From Kangiellaceae bacterium (lineage in GTDB: Bacteria; Pseudomonadota; Gammaproteobacteria; Enterobacterales; Kangiellaceae), in NCBI GenBank assembly GCA_019090895.1, contig JAHRVB010000051.1:1-64000 (forward strand): a stretch of 64,000 bases of DNA, read 5' to 3'. Position numbers and translations under genes: made by a program. The notes beneath the pieces are model-generated. The model had not been told where the DNA came from. It was given only the letters and a program-made list of their open reading frames with translations, and did not search any database. Shown piece by piece: positions 26,116 to 35,553 of this stretch. How positions within the stretch are numbered: the first letter of the stretch is position 1; each line of letters begins with the position of its first letter.

Positions 26116-27516
26116 CTACAGTTTCTCCTCAATATCTACTAAATGCTTTTCGGCTTCGTCCAGTATACTCTGGTCAAAACTTCTCCTGATAATAACATCC
26201 AATAATTCTTTTGCTTCGTCATACCTTTCGTAATATTCATATAAAACCCTTGCTTTAGTGAGACTCACGTTATCCCACATCGGAATGGTATTTGGTTTAG
26301 ATCCATAGTGGCTCAATAGTCCCAGCGCATTGTCTCGTTGTTGGTAGGTCATTGAGTTGGCTAACCAAATAGCAATTGATGGGTCGTTAGGCCTAAATTC
26401 GATTTCTTTATCCCAAAGGTCACAATAAAAATCGGCAGCTTTCAGAAACTTCTCTCGTTTCTTTAGCTCACAAAAATATTCTTCACAAAATCTATCGCGA
26501 AAGCTATTTTTTTCCTGAAAAGAATAAACAAAAATTAGTTTTTGGTAACTAGCAAAGTCTTCTTTATTTTCCTGTATGTTGACGAGCAGAATTTTTTCGG
26601 CATCTTCAAATCGCCCCTCTTGAATAAACATCTCAGCTTCGACTAATTGACTCGCCAAATTCGTTTTTAATGCTCCTCGGTTTGTCCCTCTAACGTTGTA
26701 ATTCAATTCGACATGATGCTGATAAATCAACTGTCCCATCATCAAGAAAAACAACTGTAAAAACGTAAAGCTCAAGACATAAAACAAAACCGACTTTAGA
26801 GTAGAGTCGAACTCTACTTCGGCTATAACGGTGGGGTATAAAGCAAAAAATACTGAAAGACAAACACCAAGTAATAGCAACAGATAGTCCGTTCGAAAAA
26901 GTCCGATAATTACTAATATTTTTTTGAGATTCAATGGCGACAAAACACTTCTTTCCATCAGAATAATCACTAAGGATGCTGGAACTGAAAATACTGCGAG
27001 GGCCAACACTAAATTTGCAAAGGTAGCTGAAAATATACCTCCAAGTTTTGTCAGAAAAGTGATCGTTAAAAATAGAAACAGCGCAAACTTAAAAAATAAA
27101 CTTCGATTCTCCCGTTTTACGAGAATACCAAATTTAAAGACCGGTAATTCATTGTTCGCCGATTTTTCCATCAAAGAGAATGCACTTATAAACAATGGAA
27201 TTGTGAGTAGAAGTGACAAAGTATCACCCATTCTCGAATCAGGGGTAACCGCAAATAGCAATGAGAGCGCAACGATGAATAACATCCGCTGTACACTGAG
27301 CAGTGACAATAAAAGTCGAGGCAGTTCGAGCCTTAGTAGTGGTACTTGTTTTGCGATGCTAAGACTATCGAGTGATCGCCGACATAGATTACAGGAAGGA
27401 AAAAGATCGGCCACAGGGTCGGTTACACAATCAATACAAAAAGCTATATTACAATGACTGCAGTGCCAACCTGCAAATTTCTCTGGATGATATTTACAAT
27501 TGATAGACTGACTCAC
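26116..27516 (-). CDS. B-box zinc-finger membrane protein with TPR-like tail
   Basis: A 466-aa protein with an N-terminal zinc-binding motif of C/H pairs: CKYHPEKFAGWHCSHC, then CIDCV and CNLC, like a bacterial B-box. About six hydrophobic segments follow (residues 70-265), then a cytoplasmic alpha-helical tail with TPR-like repeats (FEDAEKILLVNIQENKEDFA). It stands alone between convergent neighbours. The architecture suggests a membrane scaffold; no function is known. Confidence 0.8.
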   Translation of the reverse strand: MSQSINCKYHPEKFAGWHCSHCNIAFCIDCVTDPVADLFPSCNLCRRSLDSLSIAKQVPLLRLELPRLLLSLLSVQRMLFIVALSLLFAVTPDSRMGDTLSLLLTIPLFISAFSLMEKSANNELPVFKFGILVKRENRSLFFKFALFLFLTITFLTKLGGIFSATFANLVLALAVFSVPASLVIILMERSVLSPLNLKKILVIIGLFRTDYLLLLLGVCLSVFFALYPTVIAEVEFDSTLKSVLFYVLSFTFLQLFFLMMGQLIYQHHVELNYNVRGTNRGALKTNLASQLVEAEMFIQEGRFEDAEKILLVNIQENKEDFASYQKLIFVYSFQEKNSFRDRFCEEYFCELKKREKFLKAADFYCDLWDKEIEFRPNDPSIAIWLANSMTYQQRDNALGLLSHYGSKPNTIPMWDNVSLTKARVLYEYYERYDEAKELLDVIIRRSFDQSILDEAEKHLVDIEEKL

Positions 27517-27586
27517 AAATCAAGCGCTCTACTTTTAGCGCTAGAAAATAGAGTAGGAACCCAACACAACTTGCCTTGAATAGGCT

Positions 27587-28294
27587 TTAGTTCCAAATTA
27601 CTTTCCCGCCATTTCCTTCGGCCATATTCTTCAAGTACGCTTGATGTTCTTCGTCTTCTGCTAAAGTTGGCCTAATGATTTTAAATGGTTCTCTATTTTC
27701 TGGAAGTCTTCTTATCCCCTCTTTATCTCGACTAGCCGTCAAATAATCCTGCTTATGAGTCAGAGTAAGGTCCGTTTGGCCCCCAGTCATACCCAAATAC
27801 ACTTCTGCTAAAATTTCAGAATCTAAAAGAGCACCATGTAGGTCTCGCTGACTATTATCTATATAATAACGCCGACAGAGCGCATCCAAGTTATTTTTTT
27901 GACCAGGATGCATTTGCCTTGCGAGAACGAGAGTATCTAAAACAGTACAATATTCGCTCATTGCACCGTGTTTGCCACCGAGCAACTTTAGTTCAGAGTT
28001 CAAGAATCCGATATCAAACGGGGCATTGTGAATGACTAACTCTGCTCCTTTTACATATTCAAGAAAATCATCAACAACATCTCCAAATAGCGGCTTATCA
28101 CTAAGGAACTCATTGGTAATACCATGCACCTCAATTGCGCCTTCATCGACTTCTCTTTTGGGGTTAATATATACGTGGAAGTGATTACCCGTTAACTTGC
28201 GGTTTATCATTTCAACACAACCAATTTCGATTATCCTATGCCCTTGAGTCGGTTCAAGTCCGGTTGTTTCTGTATCTAATATTATCTGGCGCAT
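27587..28294 (-). CDS. dnaQ: DNA polymerase III epsilon subunit (proofreading exonuclease)
   Basis: A 235-aa DEDDh exonuclease that proofreads for the replicative polymerase. Exo motifs are ILDTETTGLEPTQGHRIIEIG (motif I, catalytic Asp and Glu), VIHNAPFDIGFLNSEL (II) and HGALLDSEILAEVYL (III). The C-terminal tail, about 50 residues, would bind the alpha subunit. It lies 28 bases after rnhA on the same strand. Confidence 0.96.
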   Translation of the reverse strand: MRQIILDTETTGLEPTQGHRIIEIGCVEMINRKLTGNHFHVYINPKREVDEGAIEVHGITNEFLSDKPLFGDVVDDFLEYVKGAELVIHNAPFDIGFLNSELKLLGGKHGAMSEYCTVLDTLVLARQMHPGQKNNLDALCRRYYIDNSQRDLHGALLDSEILAEVYLGMTGGQTDLTLTHKQDYLTASRDKEGIRRLPENREPFKIIRPTLAEDEEHQAYLKNMAEGNGGKVIWN

Positions 28295-28322
28295 TTTAAT
28301 TTCTCAATTTGTCCTAACGATT

Positions 28323-28754
28323 CTAAAGCTCGTCAATTCCTCTGTTAGCTAAATCATCAGCCTTCTCATTCTCAATGTGGCCGCTGTGCCCTTTCACCCA
28401 GTGCCAGGCAACCTTGTGCCTTTGGTTTTGAAGGTCGAGTAATTTCCATAGATCGGCATTCTTTACGGGTTTTCTTTGAGAGTTTTTCCAGCCCTTCTTC
28501 TTCCAGCCTTCTAACCATTCGGTGATGCCTTTCCGCACGTATTGCGAGTCGGTAGTTAAACTGACAACACTCGATTTTTTGACAGCTTTCAGTGCTTCGA
28601 TAGCAGCCGTCAATTCCATACGGTTATTGGTCGTATCCTTTTCACCACCATAAATTTCCTTTTCGTGCTCTCCAGCTCGAAGTAGCGCTCCCCACCCTCC
28701 GGGGCCAGGATTTCCTCGACATGCCCCGTCGGTAAATATCTCTATTTTGCTCAA
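28323..28754 (-). CDS. rnhA: Ribonuclease HI
   Basis: A 143-aa enzyme that cuts RNA in RNA-DNA hybrids. The four acidic residues are visible: Asp in [16 protein letters not shown], Glu in [13 protein letters not shown], Asp in [14 protein letters not shown] and Asp in [11 protein letters not shown]. The basic protrusion helix ([10 protein letters not shown]) is also present. It is between a methyltransferase gene and dnaQ, the conserved gammaproteobacterial order. Confidence 0.97.
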   Translation of the reverse strand: MSKIEIFTDGACRGNPGPGGWGALLRAGEHEKEIYGGEKDTTNNRMELTAAIEALKAVKKSSVVSLTTDSQYVRKGITEWLEGWKKKGWKNSQRKPVKNADLWKLLDLQNQRHKVAWHWVKGHSGHIENEKADDLANRGIDEL

Positions 28755-28834
28755 GTATTTGGTCCTGTAAGAAAGGTCTAGTATGAAGGGTCTAGTCTAT
28801 CAAAATTGGGCTTTAAGTACTCAATTTTGTGAAC

Positions 28835-29605
28835 TCATCGTTTCAATTGTTTAAGATAGTCATCGACTTGTCTATTTACCGAGGGATCAGCAAAGCGAGG
28901 ACTCACTAGCTTTCGATTGCTTCTCCAACTTGGCCGTATGGGAGTTAGTGTGGAGACTTTTTTCTTCGCTATCAGTATATAATGCCCTGATAAATGGTTT
29001 AATCCTATCTGGTATATTCGTTTAAGTAGCTCTGAAATACGCCCGTTTTGATCCGTTTTCAAGTCTGCGCAAATTGGAATTTCATTAACTATTTCCAAAC
29101 CTAGCAATCGAAACCAGTCAGCGATTCTCAATTTTCCGATCGTCTTATTTGAGGTTGTTTTACGGATTATTCGAGAAATTAGTCTTCTTTTGAAACTTGT
29201 CCAACTTATGGGGTTTTCCATAATTAGTACCACGTACCCCTCTGGAATTAAAACACGTTCCACCTCTCTAAGAATTTGATGAGGAAACTGGCTTTGGTGA
29301 AGTGTTTCTGGGAGTACAACCAAATCGATTGTATCGGAGGCAATCGGCAATTCTTCAAACCGGCACCTTAAATGTGAAGCTTCCTTTTTCTCAGAGAGCA
29401 CCACAGAGTTTCTAATTGTTGAGTTTTCATTTACCAGCTCTTTAGCTCTTAGAGAGAATAACAGCGCATGATATCCAAATATCCCACTTAGAATTAACTT
29501 CAATTTATCGGTCGCTATTTCAAACTGAACAATCGAAAAACCCTGCTCAAGCTCATTATGAAGTGCTTGCTTCCACTTAGCGATTTGTGAAGTTACTTTA
29601 TACAT
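28835..29605 (-). CDS. Class I SAM-dependent methyltransferase, YafS-like
   Basis: A 256-aa protein with a degenerate Rossmann methyltransferase fold: a glycine-poor motif I region (LILSGIFGYHALLFSL), then LPIASDTIDLVVLPETLHQS and HQILREVERVLIPEGYVVLI, standard for this class. It sits before rnhA as yafS does in E. coli, though gloB, usually adjacent, is absent. The substrate is unknown. Confidence 0.83.
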   Translation of the reverse strand: MYKVTSQIAKWKQALHNELEQGFSIVQFEIATDKLKLILSGIFGYHALLFSLRAKELVNENSTIRNSVVLSEKKEASHLRCRFEELPIASDTIDLVVLPETLHQSQFPHQILREVERVLIPEGYVVLIMENPISWTSFKRRLISRIIRKTTSNKTIGKLRIADWFRLLGLEIVNEIPICADLKTDQNGRISELLKRIYQIGLNHLSGHYILIAKKKVSTLTPIRPSWRSNRKLVSPRFADPSVNRQVDDYLKQLKR

Positions 29606-29878
29606 TAGGATGGCTCATGAGTGCAGTTACTAACAAATTAACAAGATTCAATCATATTCTAGAGTATAGCAACTACTAGGCTAAATTTTCGGTCTTAAGA
29701 ATGCATCATACATTCCGTTAGACTATTAGCCTCTAAGATGTCAAAATTTAAGCCAGATTTGACATATTGAGTCATAAAAAATACCATTTGATCTTGGTAG
29801 GCTTACCTATCCAAGTTTTGAGTATGTCACGTACAAACCAAACACCACTGAAACCCGTATTACAGTTAGGTACAACTT

Positions 29879-31486
29879 TTGATTAGAATTGCCATTTATA
29901 GCTTAGTTTTTGCCCTCTTAACCAGTTGCTCGGCTACACTGTTTAAAACCGAATCACATCGTTCTGCAATAACTAATTCTGAAACTGTTAGTGTCGCCGA
30001 AACACCGGAAGCAAAGATAGATACTATCGCCTTAGGTCAATGCCAATTTTTAGACGGTCCTATAGATCCAGAGTCTTATAACAATGCTTGGGACCGAATT
30101 TCGACACAATTTAGTATGCTGGTTCCCGATAATCAAAGGGTAAGAGCGCAAAAATCTTGGTACGTTAATCACCCTAAGTACTTATCAAGAGTATCCAAAC
30201 GGGCTCAACCCTATTTATATTTCATTATTCAACAAATTGAGAAACGTAATCTTCCTCTAGAATTAGCGCTTTTACCTATAGTCGAGAGCGCATATGACCC
30301 GTTTGCCTATTCTCACGGCCGAGCGTCTGGAATGTGGCAGTTTATTCCTGGCACGGGAAAAGGATACGGCCTCACACAAAATTGGTGGTTTGATGGCCGT
30401 CGCGATGTTTACCTTTCTACTCATGCTGCACTGGACTATTTGGCCTACCTCAACAAGCATTTTAAGGGCAATTGGTTACATGCATTGGCTGCGTATAATT
30501 CTGGCCTGGGTAATGTTGGTAGAGCAATAAGAAATAATAAAAAACAAGGCAAACCGACCGATTTCTGGTCGTTGAAACTGCCAAAAGAAACCAAGGCCTA
30601 TGTACCTAAGTTACTTGCTTTGGCCGATATACTCTCGAAAGCAAAACCTGAAGAATCCGTTTGGACTGCGGTAGCTAATGAACCCTATTTTGTTCGAATT
30701 CCCACAGAATCTCAAATTGATTTAAGTTTAGCTGCTGATTTAAGCGAACAATCGATGCAAGAATTTTACCAATTAAATCCTGCTTTTAATCATTGGGCGA
30801 CTGCGCCAGAGGGTCCACATTATCTGCTCTTTCCGATTGAAAAGAGCGAAACATTCTCAAACAACCTATCGACAATTCCCTTAAAGGAAAGAATTGCGCA
30901 TAAACGATACAAAATAAAACCTGGTGATAATCTAAGTAGTATTGCGGTTAAGTTTTCCACGACTGTTAAATTACTTCTTACTCACAATGGAATAGTCAAT
31001 AATCAGATTACTGCAGGCAAAACACTTCTTATACCCGTACCTTCGGAAAAGCGAACTGCCTATTCAAAAAGCAACCAGCAGCGACTTGCAGCAAAACATA
31101 AGACAAAAAGAAAAGGAAATAGAGTTTCTTTGAAAGTGAAATCAGGTGATTCGTTTTGGTCACTGGCCAAAAAGCACAAAGTGAGCGTTCGAAATTTGGC
31201 GTCTTGGAATAATATGGCCCCGAAAGATCCACTACGAATCGGCCAGAAACTAGTGCTCTGGAGTAAAGTATCTAGCGCGAAATATGCAGGTTTAATGAAT
31301 CAACAGCAAAAAACGAAAAAAATTCACTATAAAGTGAGAAACGGCGATTCATTCGCTCGTATTGCAGATAAGTTTAACGTCAGTTTAAATAAGATAAAAA
31401 ACTGGAATAAATCACTCAGTCGGAAAAAGTACTTACAACCTGGCCAATCTCTAACATTATTTGTCGATATTACTAACCAACTTTAG
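29879..31486 (+). CDS. mltD: Membrane-bound lytic murein transglycosylase D with three LysM domains
   Basis: A 535-aa lipoprotein (lipobox LLTSC) that cleaves peptidoglycan glycan strands. The SLT domain shows ESAYDPFAYSHGRASGMWQF (catalytic Glu) and AYNSGLGNVGRAI. Three LysM modules follow (about 345-390, 415-460 and 480-530), each with a Y-K/L-V/I-K-x-GD pattern. The start is TTG with GTTAGG about 8 bases before it. It is divergent from the yafS-rnhA-dnaQ set. Confidence 0.95.
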   Translation: MIRIAIYSLVFALLTSCSATLFKTESHRSAITNSETVSVAETPEAKIDTIALGQCQFLDGPIDPESYNNAWDRISTQFSMLVPDNQRVRAQKSWYVNHPKYLSRVSKRAQPYLYFIIQQIEKRNLPLELALLPIVESAYDPFAYSHGRASGMWQFIPGTGKGYGLTQNWWFDGRRDVYLSTHAALDYLAYLNKHFKGNWLHALAAYNSGLGNVGRAIRNNKKQGKPTDFWSLKLPKETKAYVPKLLALADILSKAKPEESVWTAVANEPYFVRIPTESQIDLSLAADLSEQSMQEFYQLNPAFNHWATAPEGPHYLLFPIEKSETFSNNLSTIPLKERIAHKRYKIKPGDNLSSIAVKFSTTVKLLLTHNGIVNNQITAGKTLLIPVPSEKRTAYSKSNQQRLAAKHKTKRKGNRVSLKVKSGDSFWSLAKKHKVSVRNLASWNNMAPKDPLRIGQKLVLWSKVSSAKYAGLMNQQQKTKKIHYKVRNGDSFARIADKFNVSLNKIKNWNKSLSRKKYLQPGQSLTLFVDITNQL

Positions 31487-31560
31487 AGTAAGAATTATCA
31501 TGCGTCTGACTATTCCTATCTACTAGAAACTAGCCTAGTAACTTTGTGAACTTTTTAACT

Positions 31561-32535
31561 CTATGCAGATTTACTTTGAGGTAGATGCTCTTTGAACACC
31601 ATATAAATGTCAGCTCTTGAATAGACAGAGGTATCATTGGGCAAATCATCTTCAACGAAACCGTATTTATCAAATAGATTCAGCGCGGGTGTGAGTTGTC
31701 GATTTGACTCTAGAAATAATCCTTTGAAATCAGTAGCTTGGTATTGTTGAATCGCAGCTTTAAGTAATTTATCTCCAATTCCAAGCCCTTGATAATCCTC
31801 GGTAACTGTCATCTTTGAAAGTTCTAGAAGCCCATTATTACAGGCCGAAAGTGCAACTGTTCCGATAATTTTCTCATTGATTCTCGCCATAAGAATGAAA
31901 CCACCAGGTTCTATTATTCTGGCTGTCGGCTCAGATAAAATCTCATGGTCGATATCTTCAACATAAAAGTATTTCTCTAACCAGCTGCGATTAAGTTGAT
32001 AAAAATACTCAGCATGTTCAGGTTCGAAATGAATAATTTCTACAGAGTTGATCAAACGTTCTCTTCTAAGATCAGCCATTCTATCAGTTAAACTAATTTG
32101 ACTTAATTGTCGTTCGAGAAGCTCCATATTGCTCATTAGAGTTCCACCAGAAGTTGCCATTAAACGACCAAGAATAACCTGCATATCTTTCCATATAGGC
32201 GATAGTTGATCGAATAATTCAAAGCCTGCAGGGGTGATTGAAAGTAATCTGCGTCTTTCATCCGCATCATCAATGTGATGGTATATCCAACCTTTCTGTT
32301 GAAGCTTCTTACTCATTTGACTAATGGCAGGATGAGTATGACCGAGCACATCTGCTAACTCAGTTACAGACATCGATTCATTTTCATTGATTAGTTGAAG
32401 TAGAGGAAAGTTCCTCGCTTGAAAAACAATTTTTTCAATTTTATAAACTTCGTCAAGTTGTCGGTAAAATAAATCGCTCAGTCGCTTAAGGCGAGAACCG
32501 AGTCCAAGAATACCCAAATCATTCAAGTTTTTCAT
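31561..32535 (-). CDS. MarR-family regulator fused to a GNAT acetyltransferase
   Basis: A 324-aa two-domain protein. Residues 1-145 form a MarR winged helix (SVTELADVLGHTHPAISQMS and a wing near DDADERRRLL). Residues about 168-320 form a GNAT acetyltransferase with the acetyl-CoA loop YQGLGIGDKLL. This fusion is known in proteobacteria; the substrate is usually not known. It may control its own expression through the palindrome upstream (32677-32694). It is convergent with mltD. Confidence 0.9.
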   Translation of the reverse strand: MKNLNDLGILGLGSRLKRLSDLFYRQLDEVYKIEKIVFQARNFPLLQLINENESMSVTELADVLGHTHPAISQMSKKLQQKGWIYHHIDDADERRRLLSITPAGFELFDQLSPIWKDMQVILGRLMATSGGTLMSNMELLERQLSQISLTDRMADLRRERLINSVEIIHFEPEHAEYFYQLNRSWLEKYFYVEDIDHEILSEPTARIIEPGGFILMARINEKIIGTVALSACNNGLLELSKMTVTEDYQGLGIGDKLLKAAIQQYQATDFKGLFLESNRQLTPALNLFDKYGFVEDDLPNDTSVYSRADIYMVFKEHLPQSKSA

Positions 32536-32676
32536 TTTATTCCCTATATATTAATGTGTTACAAAGCATCGATATAAAACCAAGGAAATAGCATGATTAT
32601 TTATATGTCGTTGTAACTGCCATCCATTTCTAATTATAGTCAGAATTTATTCAATTGCCGAAGATTAATTCATTAA

Positions 32677-32694
32677 TACGTAATTTGTTACGTA
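32677..32694. promoter_or_regulatory. Candidate MarR-type operator
   Basis: TACGTAA and TTACGTA form a perfect 7-bp inverted repeat with a 4-base spacer, 142 bases upstream of the MarR-GNAT start. MarR proteins usually bind palindromes of this size near their own promoters. Binding is inferred from position and symmetry only. Confidence 0.45.
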
Positions 32695-32765
32695 ACTATA
32701 TCGTACCAACGATAAATAGATGCTTCAAGTACTACAAACAGTAACTACAACCGCTTGTATAATTT

Positions 32766-34166
32766 CTAATTCAGCTGATTAAGAGTGAGTTTCGTTAAAT
32801 AGACAAAAAATTCAAAGGCTTGTATTTGTGTCTTAGAAATAGATGAATCAGCGTCACCATTATCAGCATAAATACATCCAATAACCTTACCTTCTACAAT
32901 AAGAGGTCCCCAAATCGAATTAGTGTAGACTAGCCGTTTTTTGATTTCATCTCGCGTACGACTTTTCTCCCTCAACTGGTCAAGTTTTAAAATATTCTGA
33001 TTGATTAGAACTTTTTGATTAAGTTCTGAAATATGTTCAACACAGTTAAACTTAAAGTTATTTTTGTAATGCTCTTCGTTTTCTCCGATAAGGTGTTTGA
33101 CGGTCAATAAAGTTCGCTGCGGGTTTAAAAGTCCTACCAGACCAGTTCTAAACCCTGCTCCTTTCGTTAGACCTGCAAGCAAAATTTGTAGTGCCTCATT
33201 GATATCAAACTGAATTTGCACCAATTTAGTGAGTTGTTCGATCGAATCAAACATAAGTTCCTTGGACACAACCTTATTCGAAACTATTTCTTTCTTAGCA
33301 TTTTTGGAGTTAGTATTTACACCTTTTAAATCTATTCCAAATGCCTGTAGGCTATCTTTAGCCGTTTTGGCTGCATCTTTTAATTTCTCAATTATTTCCT
33401 CCTGTGGTCTATTACAGTAACGAGAAATTGTCTTGATATGCGTATTAACGGCTGAATTAAAACCCTGTTGCTCACAGGAAGCAGCGAAGCTATTTGCCAA
33501 GAGAATCGAACGACAAGTGCTCGATTCAGTGTATCGACCGCCTATTGTTGCAGCAATCATTGGTGCAATTCCCCAGGAGTTACACAAAGACACTGTAAGT
33601 TCATTAAAATAACAACCAATCAAATCTCGCTCCTTCCCTCCTATAAATGGGTATCCTGCAATCAGCTTTGTAACAAGCCTATCGGAACTACCGAGTGCCG
33701 AATATACTGAAATTTCTCCTATGTTTATCAATAGAGCTGAAATAAAGATTTCTTCTATATCAGTATCCCCTCTCGCATTTGCTATTGCTTTGGCTTGCAC
33801 TGCGGCATGAAAAGAACGAGCTAAAGCAGCTTGAAGAGTAATCGAAGCACCGTCCTTTAGAAATTCATCAAGCAATAAACAACTCGCACAAATTTCATGA
33901 ATTGCTTTGTGCCCTATCAGCATAACACCGCGACTGACGGTCCGAATAGCGCTTCCAGAAGTATTAAATTGAACACTATTGGCTAGTTTTAATAGAGCGG
34001 CTGTTAGACTTGGATCTTTGAGAATAATTCTTGAAAGTTCGGCTGAATGGGCGTCGGAAAAAACATCTAAATTAGATAATTTTTGAAGGCTTTCACTAAA
34101 GCTGGGCAAAGATGTTTGATGCAACTTTCTTAGCCATTCTTCTTTAGTTGTAGGAGGTGTACCCAT
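32766..34166 (-). CDS. HDOD-GAF signalling protein
   Basis: A 466-aa cytoplasmic protein. The N-terminal HDOD domain (about 16-215) has LPSFSESLQKL and LTAALLKLANSVQF; HDOD domains lack the catalytic HD pair and act in signalling. The C-terminal third is GAF-like (FRTGLVGLLNPQ ... IWGPLIVEGKVIGCIYAD), for small ligands or partner binding. No DNA-binding or output domain is visible. Confidence 0.85.
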   Translation of the reverse strand: MGTPPTTKEEWLRKLHQTSLPSFSESLQKLSNLDVFSDAHSAELSRIILKDPSLTAALLKLANSVQFNTSGSAIRTVSRGVMLIGHKAIHEICASCLLLDEFLKDGASITLQAALARSFHAAVQAKAIANARGDTDIEEIFISALLINIGEISVYSALGSSDRLVTKLIAGYPFIGGKERDLIGCYFNELTVSLCNSWGIAPMIAATIGGRYTESSTCRSILLANSFAASCEQQGFNSAVNTHIKTISRYCNRPQEEIIEKLKDAAKTAKDSLQAFGIDLKGVNTNSKNAKKEIVSNKVVSKELMFDSIEQLTKLVQIQFDINEALQILLAGLTKGAGFRTGLVGLLNPQRTLLTVKHLIGENEEHYKNNFKFNCVEHISELNQKVLINQNILKLDQLREKSRTRDEIKKRLVYTNSIWGPLIVEGKVIGCIYADNGDADSSISKTQIQAFEFFVYLTKLTLNQLN

Positions 34167-34320
34167 CGAAAATTGATTCTTATTAGGGTTAAATTAAGAG
34201 GTATTTCAGATCAATTATAGACTAATACGAACGATTAAATGTTTTATATATACAACTAAGAAAACACCAAAACAAGAGCCTAGATAGGCACTAAACTCTA
34301 ATTTTAGTTAGTTTTTATCT

Positions 34321-35553
34321 TTAATTTCGAAAAAGAACTTGTTCTCGTTGAAACCACCAATTGCAAAATCCCAACAAAATACCTGCTACCACCGTTGTTG
34401 AACCCAAAATCACTCCGAGCATACTGTAATCGATGGTCCCTTTAAAAATTTCCTTAATGGCCAGGGCCACATTTGTTAAAGGAACTGAAGCCCAAACCCA
34501 GTCTAGTTTTACCCCTGGAAGCAATGCCAAAATAACAGGAAAAATAGAAAGCATCATAATAGGAGACATATAATTTTGAGCTTCTTTAAATGTTCTAGCG
34601 TAAATCGACACACTCAATAACAAAGAGCCAAACACCGCGCAAACAGGTACTAACATCAGAAACATTAAGAAGACATCTAAAACACTGATGCTGGACAAAA
34701 TTTCGAGGAGTTTAGTCATTCCTTCCCCACCTTCAGCCCCTGCACTTGAGAAAATAGCAGGTCCAAAAACCATCGATATTAGTGCAAAACTAACAAGCGA
34801 AAACAAAATGGATAAGAATGATGTTGTAAAAATCACTAGGAATTTGGCCAATACAATATGCATTCTGGGAACAGGTGTTAGTAGTAATGTTTCGAGCGTA
34901 CCACGTTCCTTTTCTCCAACCCCCAAATCACTCGCTGGATACATAGCACCACTTAAAGCTAAAAGTATTAAAATGTACGGAAGAAAACCGCCTATTTTTT
35001 CCCCCAAAGACTCTCGTTCATTCGCCGTTGTCGCTTCAATCAGCTTAATTGGTTCAATCAAACCGTCTCTTTGACTGGCAGAGACACCGAGTAAAACAAG
35101 ACGCGCATCAGCCTGACTGCTTCTTAAAGAATCAATTGTGGTATTAATTCGACTAATCACTTTAGCACTGGTCGTCGATGAATCATTATAGAGAACATTT
35201 ATGATCGCACTTTGTCCCTGATTCATTCGAGCTTGAGTATCATCAGGGATCGTGACTAAGAACCGTAGTTCATCATTATTTATAGCTTCACTATAGTCTG
35301 TTCCTAACTCAAACGATTTTAAACTAAATTTAGAATTGTTCAGCAAGGCCTGAGAAAATTCAGGATAATTTTCGGCACCTATGAGGTTATATTCTAACAC
35401 TTCATTTTTTGCCTTATTGTCAATCATGGCAACCAAAGCACCAAACCCAATCATGATTATTGGCATCAATAAAGTCGGCAACAAAATGGTGAACATCAAG
35501 GTTTTTTTATCTCGAGTTAGTTCGAGTAATTCCTTTAAATAAATTTTAAACAT
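34321..35553 (-). CDS. natB: ABC-2 type transporter permease (NatB-like)
   Basis: A 410-aa membrane protein with one N-terminal helix (TLMFTILLPTLLMPIIMIGFG), a large extracytoplasmic loop (about 45-185) and about five C-terminal helices with the ABC-2 signature EKERGTLETLLLTPV. The start at 35553 overlaps natA by 8 bases (ATGTTTAA), so the two are coupled. NatAB systems export Na+; the substrate here is inferred from similarity only. Confidence 0.85.
   Translation of the reverse strand: MFKIYLKELLELTRDKKTLMFTILLPTLLMPIIMIGFGALVAMIDNKAKNEVLEYNLIGAENYPEFSQALLNNSKFSLKSFELGTDYSEAINNDELRFLVTIPDDTQARMNQGQSAIINVLYNDSSTTSAKVISRINTTIDSLRSSQADARLVLLGVSASQRDGLIEPIKLIEATTANERESLGEKIGGFLPYILILLALSGAMYPASDLGVGEKERGTLETLLLTPVPRMHIVLAKFLVIFTTSFLSILFSLVSFALISMVFGPAIFSSAGAEGGEGMTKLLEILSSISVLDVFLMFLMLVPVCAVFGSLLLSVSIYARTFKEAQNYMSPIMMLSIFPVILALLPGVKLDWVWASVPLTNVALAIKEIFKGTIDYSMLGVILGSTTVVAGILLGFCNWWFQREQVLFRN

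Noticed and set aside
26924..27457. Plus-strand open frame of 177 codons
   Set aside because: It lies entirely inside the B-box membrane protein gene on the other strand and its translation has no domain, signal or ribosome-binding site. It is a shadow.
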